A stretch of 64,000 nucleotides of DNA from Hippophae tibetana (Eukaryota > Streptophyta > Magnoliopsida > Rosales > Elaeagnaceae): NCBI GenBank assembly GCA_037013495.1, contig CM072803.1, positions 57,859,627 to 57,923,626 on the forward strand, read 5' to 3'. Under the pieces are notes generated by a model. The model made no database searches. It was not told the origin of the DNA and was given only the letters and a program-made list of their open reading frames with translations. Below are positions 46,454 to 59,086 of the stretch, in pieces. Made by a program: the position numbers and the translations under genes. The first letter of the stretch is position 1. Each line of letters begins with the position of its first letter.

Positions 46454-49400
46454 ATGAAAAAAAAGTATAGCAAAATAATTACAATACCTTGCCATGTTGA
46501 CCATGAACTCAGAAACACTACATTTTTTCACTCACTTCTTTGGCATTTAAAGGCAAAAATGCCTTTAAATCACATAAAATTCAATGGAGAGATCACTCAT
46601 AATCTAAAAATTATAGCTAATCATATCGTGGAATACTATGAGAAACTTTTATCGACCCAAATAGTTGACGTTTTAGACTTTACTCTAATCAAGTTGATTA
46701 TGCCTAACATGGTCACTTTTGCGAGCAATGGCAATGTACAAAGCATATTATCATCAAAGGACATATGTGCCACAATATTTGACATGGACACCCAAAGTGC
46801 TCCTGGACCATATGGTTTAATGGAAATTCTTTCAACAGTGTTGGGAAATTATTGGTATAGATGTAATATGAAAATTAAAGACTACTTTAGAATGAGTCAG
46901 ACACATATGGGGCTAAACAATTTTTTTTAATTCTTATACCCAAACATACACAAGAAAGTACTATTGATCAATATAGACCAATCGTTCTAGGGAACATTAT
47001 GTCCAAGTCAATCTCAAAGATCATCGTCAGACATTTGGGAGACATATGTTCTCACATTTTGTCCCTAAATTAGTTTAGGTTCATTTTGGATCGAAACATT
47101 AGCAATTGTATGGCTAGTGCTTTTGAGTGATTCAATGCAATGCAACTCCCTAGTCTAGAGAGTAATGTTGCTCTCAAAATTGATAATCTTAAGACTTTTG
47201 ATTCCATGCACTGGGACTTCATCTCAAAAGTGATTTAGTGCTTTGTGTTTTGAAAACATCTTTCTTGGTTGGATTTGAGAAATTTTTGCATCAGCAAGAA
47301 TCTTAATCCTGGTTAGTAGTTCACCTAAGGGTAATTTCTCTTATTCTAGAGGCATTAGGCAGGGAGACCCTCTATCTTCGCTATTGTTTTGTAATGTCAA
47401 ATATTTTCTAAGTAGATACCTTGATTATTTAATCAACAACGATCGCTTTCTTCTAATTGCTTCACCTAAGGGAACTTTCATTCGACCCACTTTTTATATG
47501 TTGATGACCTTATCATATTTGATCGTGCTTTTTTTCAAATCTCTAGGTTTTATTTGAAGTTTTTCATTTGTATGGGCAAATTTTAGGTCTGTTGGTGAAT
47601 TTGGATAAATCTTTCAATTACTTTGGTAAAGGTGTACCATAGAACAACATTTCATCACCTTAGGAAATAGCTAGGATGCATACTAGGGGCACCTCTTTGT
47701 CATACTTAGGTGTCACCTTATTTCATAGGGCTCCAAGAAAATGTTGGTTTTAAGAAGGTGTTGATAAAATTCGTGCAAAAATAGAAGTGTGGAGAGGACT
47801 CACCCTCTCTTTGGTAAGGTGTAGATGTTTGATAACTTCAGTCATCCAAAGTATATTTCTTCACTCATTTCAAATATATAAATGGATGAAGATAGTCTTA
47901 GATAGTTTAAGAAAAGTCATTCAGAGCTTCTTATGGTCGAGAAAGATGGATAAACTTAAACTGGTCTAGGTTTCTAGGAGGGATTGTTGTCTCCCACTTG
48001 AGGAGGGGGCCTCGACTTATAGGATCTTAGACTCCTAAATAAGGGTATGTTAAGAAAGGTTGCTTGGCTAGTTATCAAAAGAAACTCAAGTATGATGCCT
48101 TACTTATGTAGACGATACTTGGATAGGAAGAAATATCCACGTAGTTATTATGTTTTCTTTTTTGTCTGGTTCGATATATGTCCTCATTCTTTGACTCTAC
48201 TAAAGGAATCTAGATGGTTGGTTGGAAAAAACTCTTCATTAAGATTTTGAACAAATAATTGGCTAGGCACTCCTTTAATTGAAAAAATGAACAATCCCCA
48301 GTAGATCCATTGATGCATTCTTTGGTGGAAGATTGTTTATGAGTAGATGGATGGCATTTATCCCAAGCTTTTGCAAACCTCTATCCAAATATTACTTTAG
48401 AGTTTCGCTAAATAGTTTTTGGGTTAGGTACAAACACAAGAATTTAAACAGGCTCAATTAAGGGTGGGTCATAGTCGGTATGGCCTATGCTTTCTTGCGT
48501 GCGGCTAAGGAACTCAAGAGTTGGGACAAGGCTATTTGGGCCTCTTTCATGCCACCATTACTATCCATCTTACTTTGTAATTTTGTAGAAAATAAACTTC
48601 CCACTAATTTTCAGGTAAATAAGAGAGAACATTCATTTCCTTTCAAATGCGCCTTGTGTGGTATAGAGGAGGAAACTATCTCTCACCTTTTTTTTAGTTG
48701 TTATTTTTCACGTGCACTATGGGACCCTTCTTGTCCCTTTTGGTAGGTAGTCTTCCATAGATTCTTCCATCCTTGATTGATAGACAATTGCAATGGTAGT
48801 AGACCTTGGGTCATAGATTGGTAACTTATGAAAAGTAGGGATTGTTTCAGGGTGATATGGATGGCCATAAGTTATTATATATTTGAGGATAAAGATACAC
48901 CTATGAAATATGCATTTGCCATAGTTTAGCAGTTTATTTAGGAGGTGGGACTTTCATAGTGTGGATCCATGCAAAATATAATGGTTGATCTTCATGTCCT
49001 CTACCATATATAGTTACAAGGAACCTCACGACATGCTCCATAAGTTATAAAGGTTACTTGGAGGGAACCCTCTTCGGGATGGATCAAGGCTAATACATAT
49101 GGTACTGCTTTTTGGGTTGTTAGAGTTATCTAGTTGTGCAGGTGGTTTTCAGACATCAAGATCCATCGTTAAAGGATGTTTTTATATCCCACTTGGGATC
49201 TTATATGCTTTTGAGGTAGAGCTAGTAGTGATCATTCATTTGGTAATATATGTCATCTTTTCTTGGTGGTAGAAACTATGGTTAGAGTCAAACTCTATTT
49301 ATTTTGTCACTCTTTTTTTGGATTTGATCATTTTTGGTGTCGTGAAGATGATATTCTGTTTGATTTTACTACTTAGAGAAAATTAGATGAATGTAGTTTC

Positions 49401-49720
49401 ATTATTCTCATATTTATAGAGAGGGTAATGTTGTAGTTAATAGTGTAGTCTTTAAGGCTGCTAGTATTTTTATTGTAACTTAGTGGTAGGATGTTCCACT
49501 ATTCTCTAACCATTTCGTTTATTCGAATACTAACAACAAGTGGAATAAATGAAATTGTTAATCTAATTGGGATGCCCCTGTCTACCTATTGACACCTACA
49601 ACTTATAATCTTTGTTGAAAAGAAGAACGTTGTGTCTTAGTTTTAATAATAGAATACTTTTTGCTTTGTTTAAGAATAATCTACTAAATATTAGGAATAC
49701 ATATTAAAAAAATAAAAAAA
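46454..49720 (+). mobile_element. LINE (non-LTR retrotransposon), 5'-truncated, decayed
   Basis: Plus-strand frames give a pre-RT region (RNTTFFHSL, IVEYYEKLLS), then MDTQSAPGPYGL (the LINE APGPDGF motif with D changed to Y), QYRPIVLGNIMSKSISKI, VALKIDNLKTFDSMHWDF (LKxDxxKAFD motif) and FLYVDDLIIF (catalytic YxDD, both Asp kept). A zf-RVT domain follows at 48500-48735 (KLPTNFQVNKR, CALCGIEEETISHLFF), then an RNase H-like start WREPSSGWIKAN near 49050. The endonuclease is missing at the 5' side, as usual for truncated LINE insertions. Longest frame 158 codons. A short A-rich tail lies near 49700. A relative starts at about 62700. Confidence 0.88.
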
Positions 49721-50422
49721 TATATTAGTAATGGTATTTAATCGTTTTCTATTGGATGATATATGAATATGCAGATGAGACATTTCAGGGAAATATGACT
49801 ATTAAAAGGTGGTGTTACTTCTAAAAAAATTGTCTTGTTTTATACGAAAATTATTGTTGTTAAGGGATAAAAGTAGGATTCTGTTTTCTAGCTTCTTTAG
49901 ATTTATATGGGTAATTAATCTATCTAATATTTGTGAAAAAATAATTACTAATAATGGTAATTATATCTGTATAATTAATAAATTAAATTAATAATAATGA
50001 TAGCATTAATAATTAATCAAAAGTCTGATTAAATTGTACAAAATTTATTTGATATGCATTTATGTTTATATAATATAATAACAAGACAAAAGAATAAACT
50101 TAATAGCTTACTTACTCAATTTTTGATTTAAATAGTCTTTCTTTTTAGATAAACATTACAATTTTCCCAAACTACAATTTAATCCCAAAAACGGACATAG
50201 TCATTAACATAATAAGAAAGTATTTTATGATAATACCCTTACTTTCCATCTCTTCCATTCACGCTTGATGCAACGAAACTCAACCCATACCTCCCGCCGT
50301 GCGATCCAACCCAAACACAACAAGAATTGCGCACGATTCATGCTTTCAAGAATCTAGAAACTAGAAACTAATGCACGGGAAATCAAAATTAAACAACCAT
50401 CTTGCTCGAGATTCTTGCCAAA

Positions 50423-50453
<31 letters not shown>

Positions 50454-51345
50454 GACGAGAGACGATTCCACTCCATCTTAGAAAATCCATACAAATCCAT
50501 AGAAAATCTAACAAAAACATACAAGATTTGAGAGTAGTTGATTACATATCTCTAGAAAACAATTTTTGCATAGCATCTAGAGGGAAGATGCAGTAGATAA
50601 CGAGGAAAGAATACTCTAACTCCATCTTTGGAGATTCCAAACAAAAAGAGTCGTACAATTAAAAGAGAAGTTAGATCGACCTTTCAACATATAAGTGATT
50701 TAATGAATTTTAAACTAATAATGCAATTGACATTGTATAAAGAAGATATTTGTGTCAATTTTTTACACTAAAAATCATGTTTTGTGATGGTTTGATAAAA
50801 GCGAAGAAAATGGTGGCTTAGCAAATTTTGCATCTCTTTAGAATAAGCAACACAAAATTTAGGTAAATTTTTGTATAAATTGATGCAAATTTTGCATAGA
50901 TTAATTTTAAAAAATAACGTAAAATTTTGCAATTTTTATTTTTAAAACTGTTTAATTTACATTCTATATCTTACTTGCATGCATATAAATTTTGCAATTC
51001 AATATCCCAGGTAGATTTATACAATACACGAGAATTTCAAAAACTAAGTTACATTTTATTATTAAGTTAATTGTTATAAATATAAAAGTAATTAACAATA
51101 TATATATATATAGCTAAATAACACAAAAAAATGTATATATTCTTAATCTTCATTATCAACAATAAAGGATAATATGTATTTTGATAATATCTCATGTAGT
51201 TTATGGAAAGATGTGTTATTGTAAGAATGTATAATTTATTTTATTACAAATGAGAAAGAATCAATATTCAATTGTTAATGTAATTTGTGAAATATTATTA
51301 AAATGAAAATAACTAAATTAAAGTTACAAAGATCACGTGTGATTC
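49721..51345. other. Stretch without recognised element
   Basis: No domain on either strand. 50230-50690 is less AT-rich and contains a c-rich segment (cctcccgccgtgcgatccaa). It could be low-copy host sequence but shows no gene structure I can support. Confidence 0.4.
50426..50453 (+). repeat. Poly(A) run, 28 nt
   Basis: Uninterrupted A28 after gccaaaagc. Either a microsatellite or an old poly(A) tail. Confidence 0.95.
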
Positions 51346-51875
51346 CCTAATACTTTGTCACTACATGATGAAAACATATGATGTAATTCTCAAGTAAACT
51401 GCCACCAAAGAAGAAGTAAGTAGTAAGAAAGTCAAACACACATAAAGAGCATGTCCAAGCAACTAGTAGGGGAGAATACAAGTAAATGATCAAACACTTA
51501 GACAAAGCAAAAAATATAACAATTAACATACTATGCAAGACAAATAAGCAGTGAGAAAGTAATATGCATAAGCAAGAAAATAGGGAACATGAAAATAAGA
51601 AAGGTTCATGGAGATAAAAAAATCTCACAAAACAACAACGACCAATTCCACTGGAGACAAGGGAACAAACATACAATATGTGTGTATGTGTAGATAGAGC
51701 TCTATAATTGAGCACCAAGGAAGTTAAGCCTAAAGAGTGATGGCCCCCTCTGTTACCAATCATAGATTCCACACTTAGGAACAACTCCATGAAGGTCAAT
51801 CATTCTTCCAACTCAAATAGGTAACCGGGAACTAGATAAGTGGTGGAGACACGATCCCATGGAATCTTTTCACAA
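51346..51875 (-). other. Internal start of a family C copia element, no recognisable gag
   Basis: Lies on the internal side of the primer site at 51876-51889. A 150-codon minus-strand frame (51347-51799) is rich in Cys, Leu and Phe and has no domain I know, so I do not call it a gene. Confidence 0.35.
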
Positions 51876-51889
51876 GCTCTATACCAATT
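51876..51889 (-). promoter_or_regulatory. tRNA-Met primer binding site, family C
   Basis: The minus strand reads AATTGGTATAGAGC, close to the tRNA-Met site TGGTATCAGAGC. Confidence 0.65.
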
Positions 51890-53180
51890 CGACCAAGTAG
51901 AACTAACAAATATGAATTAAGCTAATAATGCATTAGAAATGCAAAACAACACGCTTAATTCTAAACATAATAAAAATAACTAGTAGTAGAGAAGAACAAA
52001 CTACCGTACACACAATAGTGAAATTATGCCTTATAGGCTTCTATCTAGGCTAGCAGCATCCATAAACATAATAAACAACACACAACATGCAAAACAATCA
52101 TACATACTTAAAAGCTATAAAGGATTTCCAATCAATTCAAGACCTCATATGTGGGAACATATTTGGTAAATGAATATTGTACTATCACATCATGTAATCA
52201 AGCAAAGCACAACTTATCAAGAGAAAGAGTCCAACATCTAGTGCACAACAAGAGTAAGAAGATACTAATTAATCAGGAAGTAGATAGATTAATTTAATAC
52301 TACAAAATTAATAAATAGAAAGCTATATGCATTCTATAAATAAAGGAAATATAGCATGCAACTAAAAAAAATAAATAAGCTTTTTAATCAGAGTCTAGAT
52401 CTAGTATGTTTGCACATAAACCATAGAAACTCATAATATCCTATCATAATAATCTAATAATGCAAAATAACATTAAAAGAGTCCAAGACTAGATACACAA
52501 TCATGTTAAAGAGATAATGACTCCTTAAGCACTGATCCCAAATAGGCAAACAACACAGTGATAAACACTTGACAGATAATTACAATAGTAGTGCAAATAA
52601 TCCAGACATGCAATATTATGAAGCAGATGCAATGTTCAATTTTTATAAAGTAAGTAATAAATAATAAAAGCTTTCTAATTAGATTTAAAATTTAGTATAT
52701 AGTGACATATACAATTAAAACACTGATTAACTAACCAAACATAAGAGCATTCATAACATTAGATATAATAAGGTAAACCCATTTATAACCCCTAGCTATG
52801 TGGCAGTATCCTTGGGTAGCTTATGACAACCATTTGACAGCATACAAATGCACTAAGAAATAAAACAATTACAACCCTCATAGAAATAAAACCTCATTAC
52901 CTCTATAAGTTGGGAACACAGTTCGAACTACCAATTACTATTCGTGTTTGCTACCTCCATAATGACTTGGTTTGACACACAAAGTTGACTTTCCTTCAAA
53001 GCTAATACCACTTGATGTAGTGCAATCAACTTCCATAGATCAGTAATGTGTAATGCAAACAAGATTTGAACACTCAGTGTGGGAGAGCGCTCAACCATGA
53101 TCACCTTCAAACTAATCAACACGATGCAATATGCAAGTACACGGCTCATGTATGTAATATAATGTACCTAAGTACACTAC
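51890..53180 (-). repeat. Copia-type LTR, family C copy 2
   Basis: Begins next to the primer site and runs to about 53180, where LTR A sequence starts. Its right part (52880-53115) matches 60-265 at the window start. The LTR 5' part, which would include the TATA region seen at 602-609, is cut off. Confidence 0.6.
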
Positions 53181-55115
53181 ATACCATGCATTTCTATCTC
53201 AAGCACACTACACACCATATAGTTATTAATCTAATTACACTCTCATGTCAATTAGACATACTACTCATTAATTTCATCAATTATAGATCACACACATAAG
53301 AATAAAAAATATCTACCTAGAAACTATACATATTATTTAATTAAGACAAATAATTAAATAAATCTATCAAATCTATTTGTATACCTTTATAGATCAATTG
53401 TTGGCCAAACAATTAATAGTACAAAAATCAAATTACATAATATAATTGAATTGCAATAATGATGAAACAAAATCAACATCTGGTTAGAAATACCGATTTT
53501 GAAGATACTCAAGTTTTATATTTTTACAATTCTCGCAAGTACACAAATCATTTTATAAAAAATAACAAGTATAATCCCAAGGTTGATCTAAGGAAGGAAT
53601 ATATGTGCTTTCTAATCTAATAACATAAAAAATAAATATAAATATGGATTCAATAACCAATTATGCAATTTTTTATCAGTCATAACAATAGAGTATTTAT
53701 GGATATAATAATTAAGTTAATTATACTTGCTCATATTATTTAGGTTATTAAAGATATAAATTGATATTTATTGATTCTCTTTTTTTATATAAATACCACA
53801 TTTGGTGGGGGTTAGATATTCTTTATTAATTAAACAAATCAATTAACACCTATGAGTGGGGTCACTAATTAATTTGGTTAATTAAATTAATTCATTTTTT
53901 CTAAGGGATTGAAAATGAATCATTTAAATGTCACATTTGGTAGGGTTAGACATTTTAAACGTAATTCAAAGTGTACAAATTAAACCTAAGAATTTAATTA
54001 TCTGAGTACTAACTTTCAAGTTTTAAAATCATTACATAAAATATGTTTTCAATACATTTTTGAATAGTATTTCTTAGAAAAACTTTTGAAATAGAGCTTC
54101 ATTCTAACTATCGGGCGATTGTACTAACAAATAAAAGGGCACTACTCTGAATCAAACTGAATAATTAAACCTTAAAATCTAATTTTCAAATTTAAGTTTG
54201 TAATAAAAAATAGTATATTTTTCTCTAACATTCTTAATATAAAATCTTGAATAAAAACGAAATCAATTTACTTTATAGAAATGTTTTACATATTTAATAT
54301 TTCACAAGCATAATAAAGTTATAATCATATCATATTTACAAACAAGCATCCTTGTTAAAATTAATTACAGATAAATTAAATATAATATATAAGAATAAAA
54401 CATAAAAATAACTATAAAGAATTCATTTTAAAATTATACCTCAAAAGAATCCTTATATAACTTTGATGCTAGTTTTGTTTCTGAAAAACCTCCAAACGGA
54501 CTTGCATTTCCATTTATTGAATCAAAAACTAGAAATTTACAAAAACATAACTAGTTCTAAATAAAACTAAGAAAGCTTTCTAGAGAGAGAAAGAGAGATT
54601 TTCAAGGATCTTAAGGGATTCTACGGAGATGATTTTTATAATGGGAGAGAGAGTCCTTATATAGGTAAGGAAAAGGCTAAAAAAGAAGAAAAATATATAT
54701 TAAAAATGGTCTTGGATGCGTTTGGATAGCCTGGCACGAGTGTGGAGGCACTAGTGGGTACAGATGGGCGAGATATGTGACGAGACAGTTTTTTTTAACT
54801 TTTCCTCATTTTTTTCTTAACATATTTGTAATGTATTACCTTCAGTATTTATCTTTGAGTCTTTAAAGAAAAAAAAAACCTAAAAAACAATAAAAATACC
54901 TGTGATTCCAGAAAGACAAATTTATATAAAAATATGATAAAATCATACAAATATAAATCTATTTAATCAATTAAAATACATTAAATCATGGTAATTTTAG
55001 TACTTTTTAAACACTCATCAAATAACTATTGGGGTAAAATATTAGATAATGACATATAGAAAATTGGGTTCATAAGGCCACTAGATTAATAAATTAGTTA
55101 GACATAATTATGTTA
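53181..55115 (-). repeat. LTR A fragment, copy 3, split by a solo LTR
   Basis: 53181-53459 matches 29300-29565 and 55026-55115 matches 29566-29660 (ttggggtaaaatatt, then agattaataaatta). The rest of the LTR beyond 55115 is absent. Interrupted by the nested solo LTR F2. Confidence 0.8.
53460..55020 (-). mobile_element. Solo LTR, family F copy 2 (1,561 bp), nested in LTR A
   Basis: Begins TGATGAAAC and ends ACACTCATCA, flanked by the 5-bp duplication AATAA (53455-53459 and 55021-55025). Clearly related to 16299-18118 over its length but more diverged, with the GC-rich block reduced to a remnant. Same orientation as its host LTR, as with the first copy, but inserted at a different place. Confidence 0.9.
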
Positions 55116-56040
55116 TTTATTTGTATAATAAATATGTTTTTAATATATATTAGATATAGTATATTATAAATATTTATTCTGTATAATTTAATCACGTATA
55201 TTTATTTGTAAAAAGCAATTATGTTTATATTATGTGATAGATAGAGTGTATTATAAATATGTATAGTTTAAGTATGTATAAAAAGTATAAGTTCAAAATT
55301 AAATCTCAACTTTCAATCTTAGACCTTGCATCATAATAATTCGAATCCTAATATAATAAGGATCAATTTCTCCCTATTTTAAGCACCAAAGAAAGGTCAT
55401 AAACACAAAAAAATTAAGATTACAAAGACTAGTAGCTACCAAGAAGATAAAAGAAGAGAAAAAATTCAAGAGTATATTAAAGAAGACACATCTTTATGAA
55501 TGATTCAAAAGAAGATTAATGCTTCAAATCAATAGACTAAATGTGTCTCTTCTTCTTCTTCTCCTATCTTTATCAATTATATTCTTTTTTTGATTGTATC
55601 TCTTATTCTTTTCCTTTCTTTGTCAATTGTATTGTTTTTCTTTATAAAAATTTGAGCTTTACATGAATAAATTATACAAAATATAGTACACTCTATCTAG
55701 TATATAATACAAAACACATTTTTATACATGTTATATCATACAATATTTACAAGTTAGCATAGAGAAATACTATATAATAAATAAAAGGAATAACCTAAGT
55801 TAAGAATTAAGTAAATATTTTTTTAAATAAAAACAAATTCTATAGTATTTTTTATTATTTATTTATATTTTTAGATCACATTATTTAAATAAATAAAGAA
55901 TTTTTTTAAAATTAATATTTACAGGAAATAAATAAACTAAGTTCAAAATAAAATTTAAATTTATCTTTTTATATTTATTTATTAAAAATAAAATAAAATT
56001 TAAATTTAAATTTTTTTAACCTTTACTTCTTGGTTTATTT
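55116..56040. other. AT-rich stretch, nothing identified
   Basis: No gene. Related words in inverse order occur at about 55235-55265 (tgatagatagagtgtatt) and 55685-55705 (agtacactctatctagt), so an old inverted-repeat element is possible but not demonstrated. Confidence 0.4.
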
Positions 56041-56740
56041 TGAGGGAGACCCCTCGGTGATTGCTATTTGGGGACAGTCCCTTTCATAGTGACATTATAA
56101 CAACTTCTGGCTTTCTCCTGATCTCATCTTACTTCTTTGGGACCTTCAACTACAGGGAATTTGATTACATGGTGGAAGGTGGATGGGATTGCCTTTATCT
56201 TATGTATCCACGGTCTTCCTAGGATGGAATTATAATGTGAAGGGGCGTCAATGATCACAAAATTGGTCATTATTATTATCCCTTTTGTCATGACAAGTAG
56301 GATTACCGTTCCTTTTGCTTATGTGGTGTTGTTGTTGAATCTTAAGAGAGGAAGCTATGTTTTAACTATTTTAGGGTCCTTTACTCCTAGAGCCCTAGCA
56401 GTGGTCAGAAAAATAAGATCTACAGAACTCCCAATGTCAATCATTATTCGATAGACATCACAAGACCCGATCCTCAGAGTTACCACCAGAGGGTCCTTGT
56501 GATGGGATGAGGTTTCGTCTCTTTTTATGAAAATGATTTATGTAAGAGGTCTCACCTTATTCAAGGTGTATATACAAGGGGTATTGTGTAACTCCCTTGC
56601 AAAAAAAATTTGCGAGTTATTGGAAACCCCACTGACTCCCGGTCCTCCATGTATACTATGTATAGTTTTAATGTTGGGTTCACCATAGGGCCTTCTGCTA
56701 CTACCTGACGGGTTTGTTGGTTTTAACATCCTTCGTTCAC
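56041..56740 (-). pseudogene. Ty3/gypsy Tat-like aspartic protease, decayed
   Basis: The minus strand reads IDIGSSVDLIFLTT near 56430, the active-site region with DTG altered to DIG. About 70 residues on it reads APSHYNSILGRPWIHKIKAI and STFHHVIKFP, the signature protease end of Tat-type plant gypsy elements. Stops occur between them. The reading ends near 56041, where AT-rich DNA begins, so RT and everything after is missing. It directly follows gag on the same strand. It would process the element polyprotein. Confidence 0.82.
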
Positions 56741-58150
56741 CTTGATGGCCTCTTCTTTCCTATTTTTCTACAACGAGGTCCTTAAGATGTCCTCTAGCCA
56801 ACAAATCTTCTACCTCTATTTTCAAGTTTCTACAATCTTTTGATTCATGGCCCACATCCTTATGGAAGGCACACCGTTTTATTACGTCTCTATGGAGAGC
56901 TTTCATCTTAGTTGGCCATCCGACTTCCAGCTCCCTTTCCATTCTTCTTACAACTTGATTTAAACCAACCCTCAATGGAGGCCTCTTGAAGAGAGACACT
57001 GACCTTCCCCAAATTCCTCTATTTTTTGGCCAGTGTCTAACCTGCATGTTGCTTGTCACAAAACATTTGTTTTTATTGTTTTGATGTGCTCTGTCTCGAC
57101 TAATCCTTTTTTTCCTAATCTAGTACTATCTCTACCTTCGTTCGATGGCCTTTGAATAGGTTGAGCTCCTTTTCTAGGTTGACAAACATTCTTGGTTCCC
57201 CATAGGCTTCCTCTAAGGTGTGTGGCACTATTTTAGTTCCATGGACAAGTCAGATTTCTTCAGTAGGCCTCGCCTAAAGGCCTTTATAACAATAGAACTA
57301 GGGCTGTCAAAGATTTACAATTTCTCTTCTCTAAACCGTTTCATGTATTCTTCAATGGATTCCCCTCTCTCTTGGATAATTGAGAAAAGGTGGTGAGATT
57401 CCTTCCTTAAGGGTTTATGGTAGAAATAGTTTGTAATGAATAGCTTGATGAACAGTAGGAAAGAGGATATGGATCTGGAGGGGTAGGTTGTTGAACCATT
57501 TATGCGCACCTTTGTAGAGGGTGGCGGCGAACAACTTACACATCATTGTATCTCTTTTTTTCTAGGTGAGACTCATGGGTGCCATGGCTATTTTAAAGTG
57601 TTGAACATATGTGACTGGATCTTTTGTTCCAATATAATTAGGGCATTTAAGAGCATTGAACTTCGGTGGTGATTCATCATTTTCTATTATATTATAAAAA
57701 GGGGAGACATATAGTTTCTCAAAATCTTTGTCCACATCATAAAGTGTTTTTCCCTTCTTATGTTTCTCACTTGCCACCTTCAAGGCCTAATCTTACCTTT
57801 TATTGCTCTCCTCTAACGCTTGTAGTCGTGTCTCCTAGTTTTTTCTTTCTTGAACCCATTGTTCATCATTAGGTGGTGCCGAGCTAGAGAGGGGATTCCT
57901 CTCGGCTTCATGTTTGGCTTGCTAAGGCTTATACTGGCCGTGTCCAACTGCCTCTCCATTGGTCGGTTTGGTAGTGGGATTTTCAATGTCCTTCCCTCTG
58001 CCTGGGAGCGTAGAGATATGTTTTCTCTTTTGGTTTCTTCGAGCTCTTTTGTTAGCTCGAGGAGTTGACGAGATAACTCTTGGTAGTGGGCATTATATTC
58101 TGTCTTGGTCTCAATAGGGAATGGTGGGGTATTTCTTTGAGTAGCCATTT
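56741..58150 (-). pseudogene. Ty3/gypsy Tat-like gag, decayed
   Basis: Four successive minus-strand frames belong together. 57813-58148 is the N-terminus, with a charged coiled-coil-like stretch QELSRQLLELTKELEETK. 57562-57783 has SPPKFNALKCPNYIGTKDP, where the family reads K.P....Y.GT.DP. 57315-57509 has ERGESIEEYMKRFREE, the end of the retrotrans_gag domain. 56760-57059 has a zinc knuckle-like segment CAFHKDVGHESKDCRNLK and LLARGHLKDLV. Frameshifts separate the pieces. The start Met near 58148 lies about 185 bp from the LTR, after a primer site. Gag would form the element's particle. The lineage call (Tat rather than Athila) rests on the HxxxGHxxxDC and RGHL wording. Confidence 0.85.
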
Positions 58151-58311
58151 CTTTGCAATCGACCGACTTCGATCATCTTTCATCCCGGGTTCTTACCATG
58201 ATATTTGCGGATTGTGAATAGCACAAAATTGGTTTTCCTAATTTCTCTCTAGGAGTGGGGTGAATCTCAAAAGATATGGGGTCAAAAACTTATGATTGAC
58301 CTCAGAATTTG

Positions 58312-58331
58312 AGCCCACAGTGGGGGCCAAA
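58312..58331 (-). promoter_or_regulatory. Primer binding site of Tat-like element
   Basis: The minus strand reads TTTTGGCCCCCACTGTGGGC immediately after the LTR end. The tRNA was not assigned. Confidence 0.6.
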
Positions 58332-58332
58332 A

Positions 58333-58721
58333 TGTTGAGATTCAATGTGTTTCCAGAGAGAGATTAGAGAGAAGTTAAGACAATTGTTTGAATGTGTGGA
58401 TCTTCCCAGGGGTCCATATATTTATAAAACATTTATAGATACATGTGTCAGTTATATAAGATGTACACATGTTTACATGTTAGAGGGGCATAATTGACCT
58501 AAAGTACAACATGTCAGGGGTTGAGGTCGAGTTAAGCTCGTGCTGTCGTGTGAGCTTGTTCTATAATTGAGCTCAGCCTGTAATTGAGATCAGGCTGTCA
58601 TTGAGCTCGGGATGTTCCACGGGAATGATATTTGAGGTGCTTTACCTTCCATCTTGGAATGGTGAATTGACTTCGGTTGTTTGTAAGTGCCGAGCTTTGG
58701 ACCGGTCTGGATGTCCAAACA
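58333..58721 (-). repeat. 5' LTR of Tat-like element (389 bp)
   Basis: The minus strand starts TGTTTGGACATCC at 58721 and ends ...GAATCTCAACA at 58333, TG...CA ends. A minus-strand TATA box (TATAAATATATGG) lies at about 58415-58427. The element has no 3' LTR in the window. The region between TATA and the LTR start has repeated gagct words (58520-58600). Confidence 0.8.
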
Positions 58722-58810
58722 ATCATTCTATTGATTATTTTCATATCCTTTGTTATTGTTGATTTTCTTATTCAAGTTCACGATATATAATTATATCACT
58801 ATTGTTATAA

Positions 58811-58994
58811 GTTAAGATTTGTGTGTCAAACAAAATCTCAAGTTACGAGAAAATTGAAAAATAAATTAAACAACTAACAATAAGCATAATTTTTTTTTGT
58901 GAGTTAAGATTTGTGTGTCAAACAAAATCTCAACTTACGAGAAAATTAAAAAATAAATTAAACAGGCAACAATAAGCATAATTGTTTTTTGTTT
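58811..58994. repeat. 92-bp tandem duplication
   Basis: gttaagatttgtgtgtcaaa begins at 58811 and again at 58903; the units are nearly identical. Confidence 0.95.
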
Positions 58995-59063
58995 TTTTTT
59001 TTGTTTTTGAATTAAAATCAGATTGATTGGTATTAATATCAACAATGAAAATAGTAAACAAAT

Positions 59064-59080
59064 CCCCAGTAACGGCGCCA
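59064..59080 (-). promoter_or_regulatory. Primer binding site, Athila type
   Basis: The minus strand reads TGGCGCCGTTACTGGGG, one change or so from the tRNA-Asp-type Athila site, six bases from the LTR end. It sets the orientation of LTR E. Confidence 0.85.
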
Positions 59081-59086
59081 AAAACA

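Larger units (their letters stand above)
58722..59086 (-). other. Leader of family E element
   Basis: Sequence between the Tat-like LTR and LTR E2. It holds a primer site at 59064-59080 and a 92-bp duplication. The rest of the E element was displaced or lost beyond the Tat-like insertion. Confidence 0.6.

Noticed and set aside
51347..51799. 150-codon minus-strand frame, the second longest uninterrupted group in the window
   Set aside because: Composition (Cys, Leu, Phe) is that of AT-rich non-coding DNA, it lacks any gag motif expected after the primer site, and no homologous frame is seen elsewhere in the window.
55235..55705. Inverse words tgatagatagagtgtatt and agtacactctatctagt as a possible MITE
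   Set aside because: Only short matches, no clear terminal repeat or target duplication by eye.
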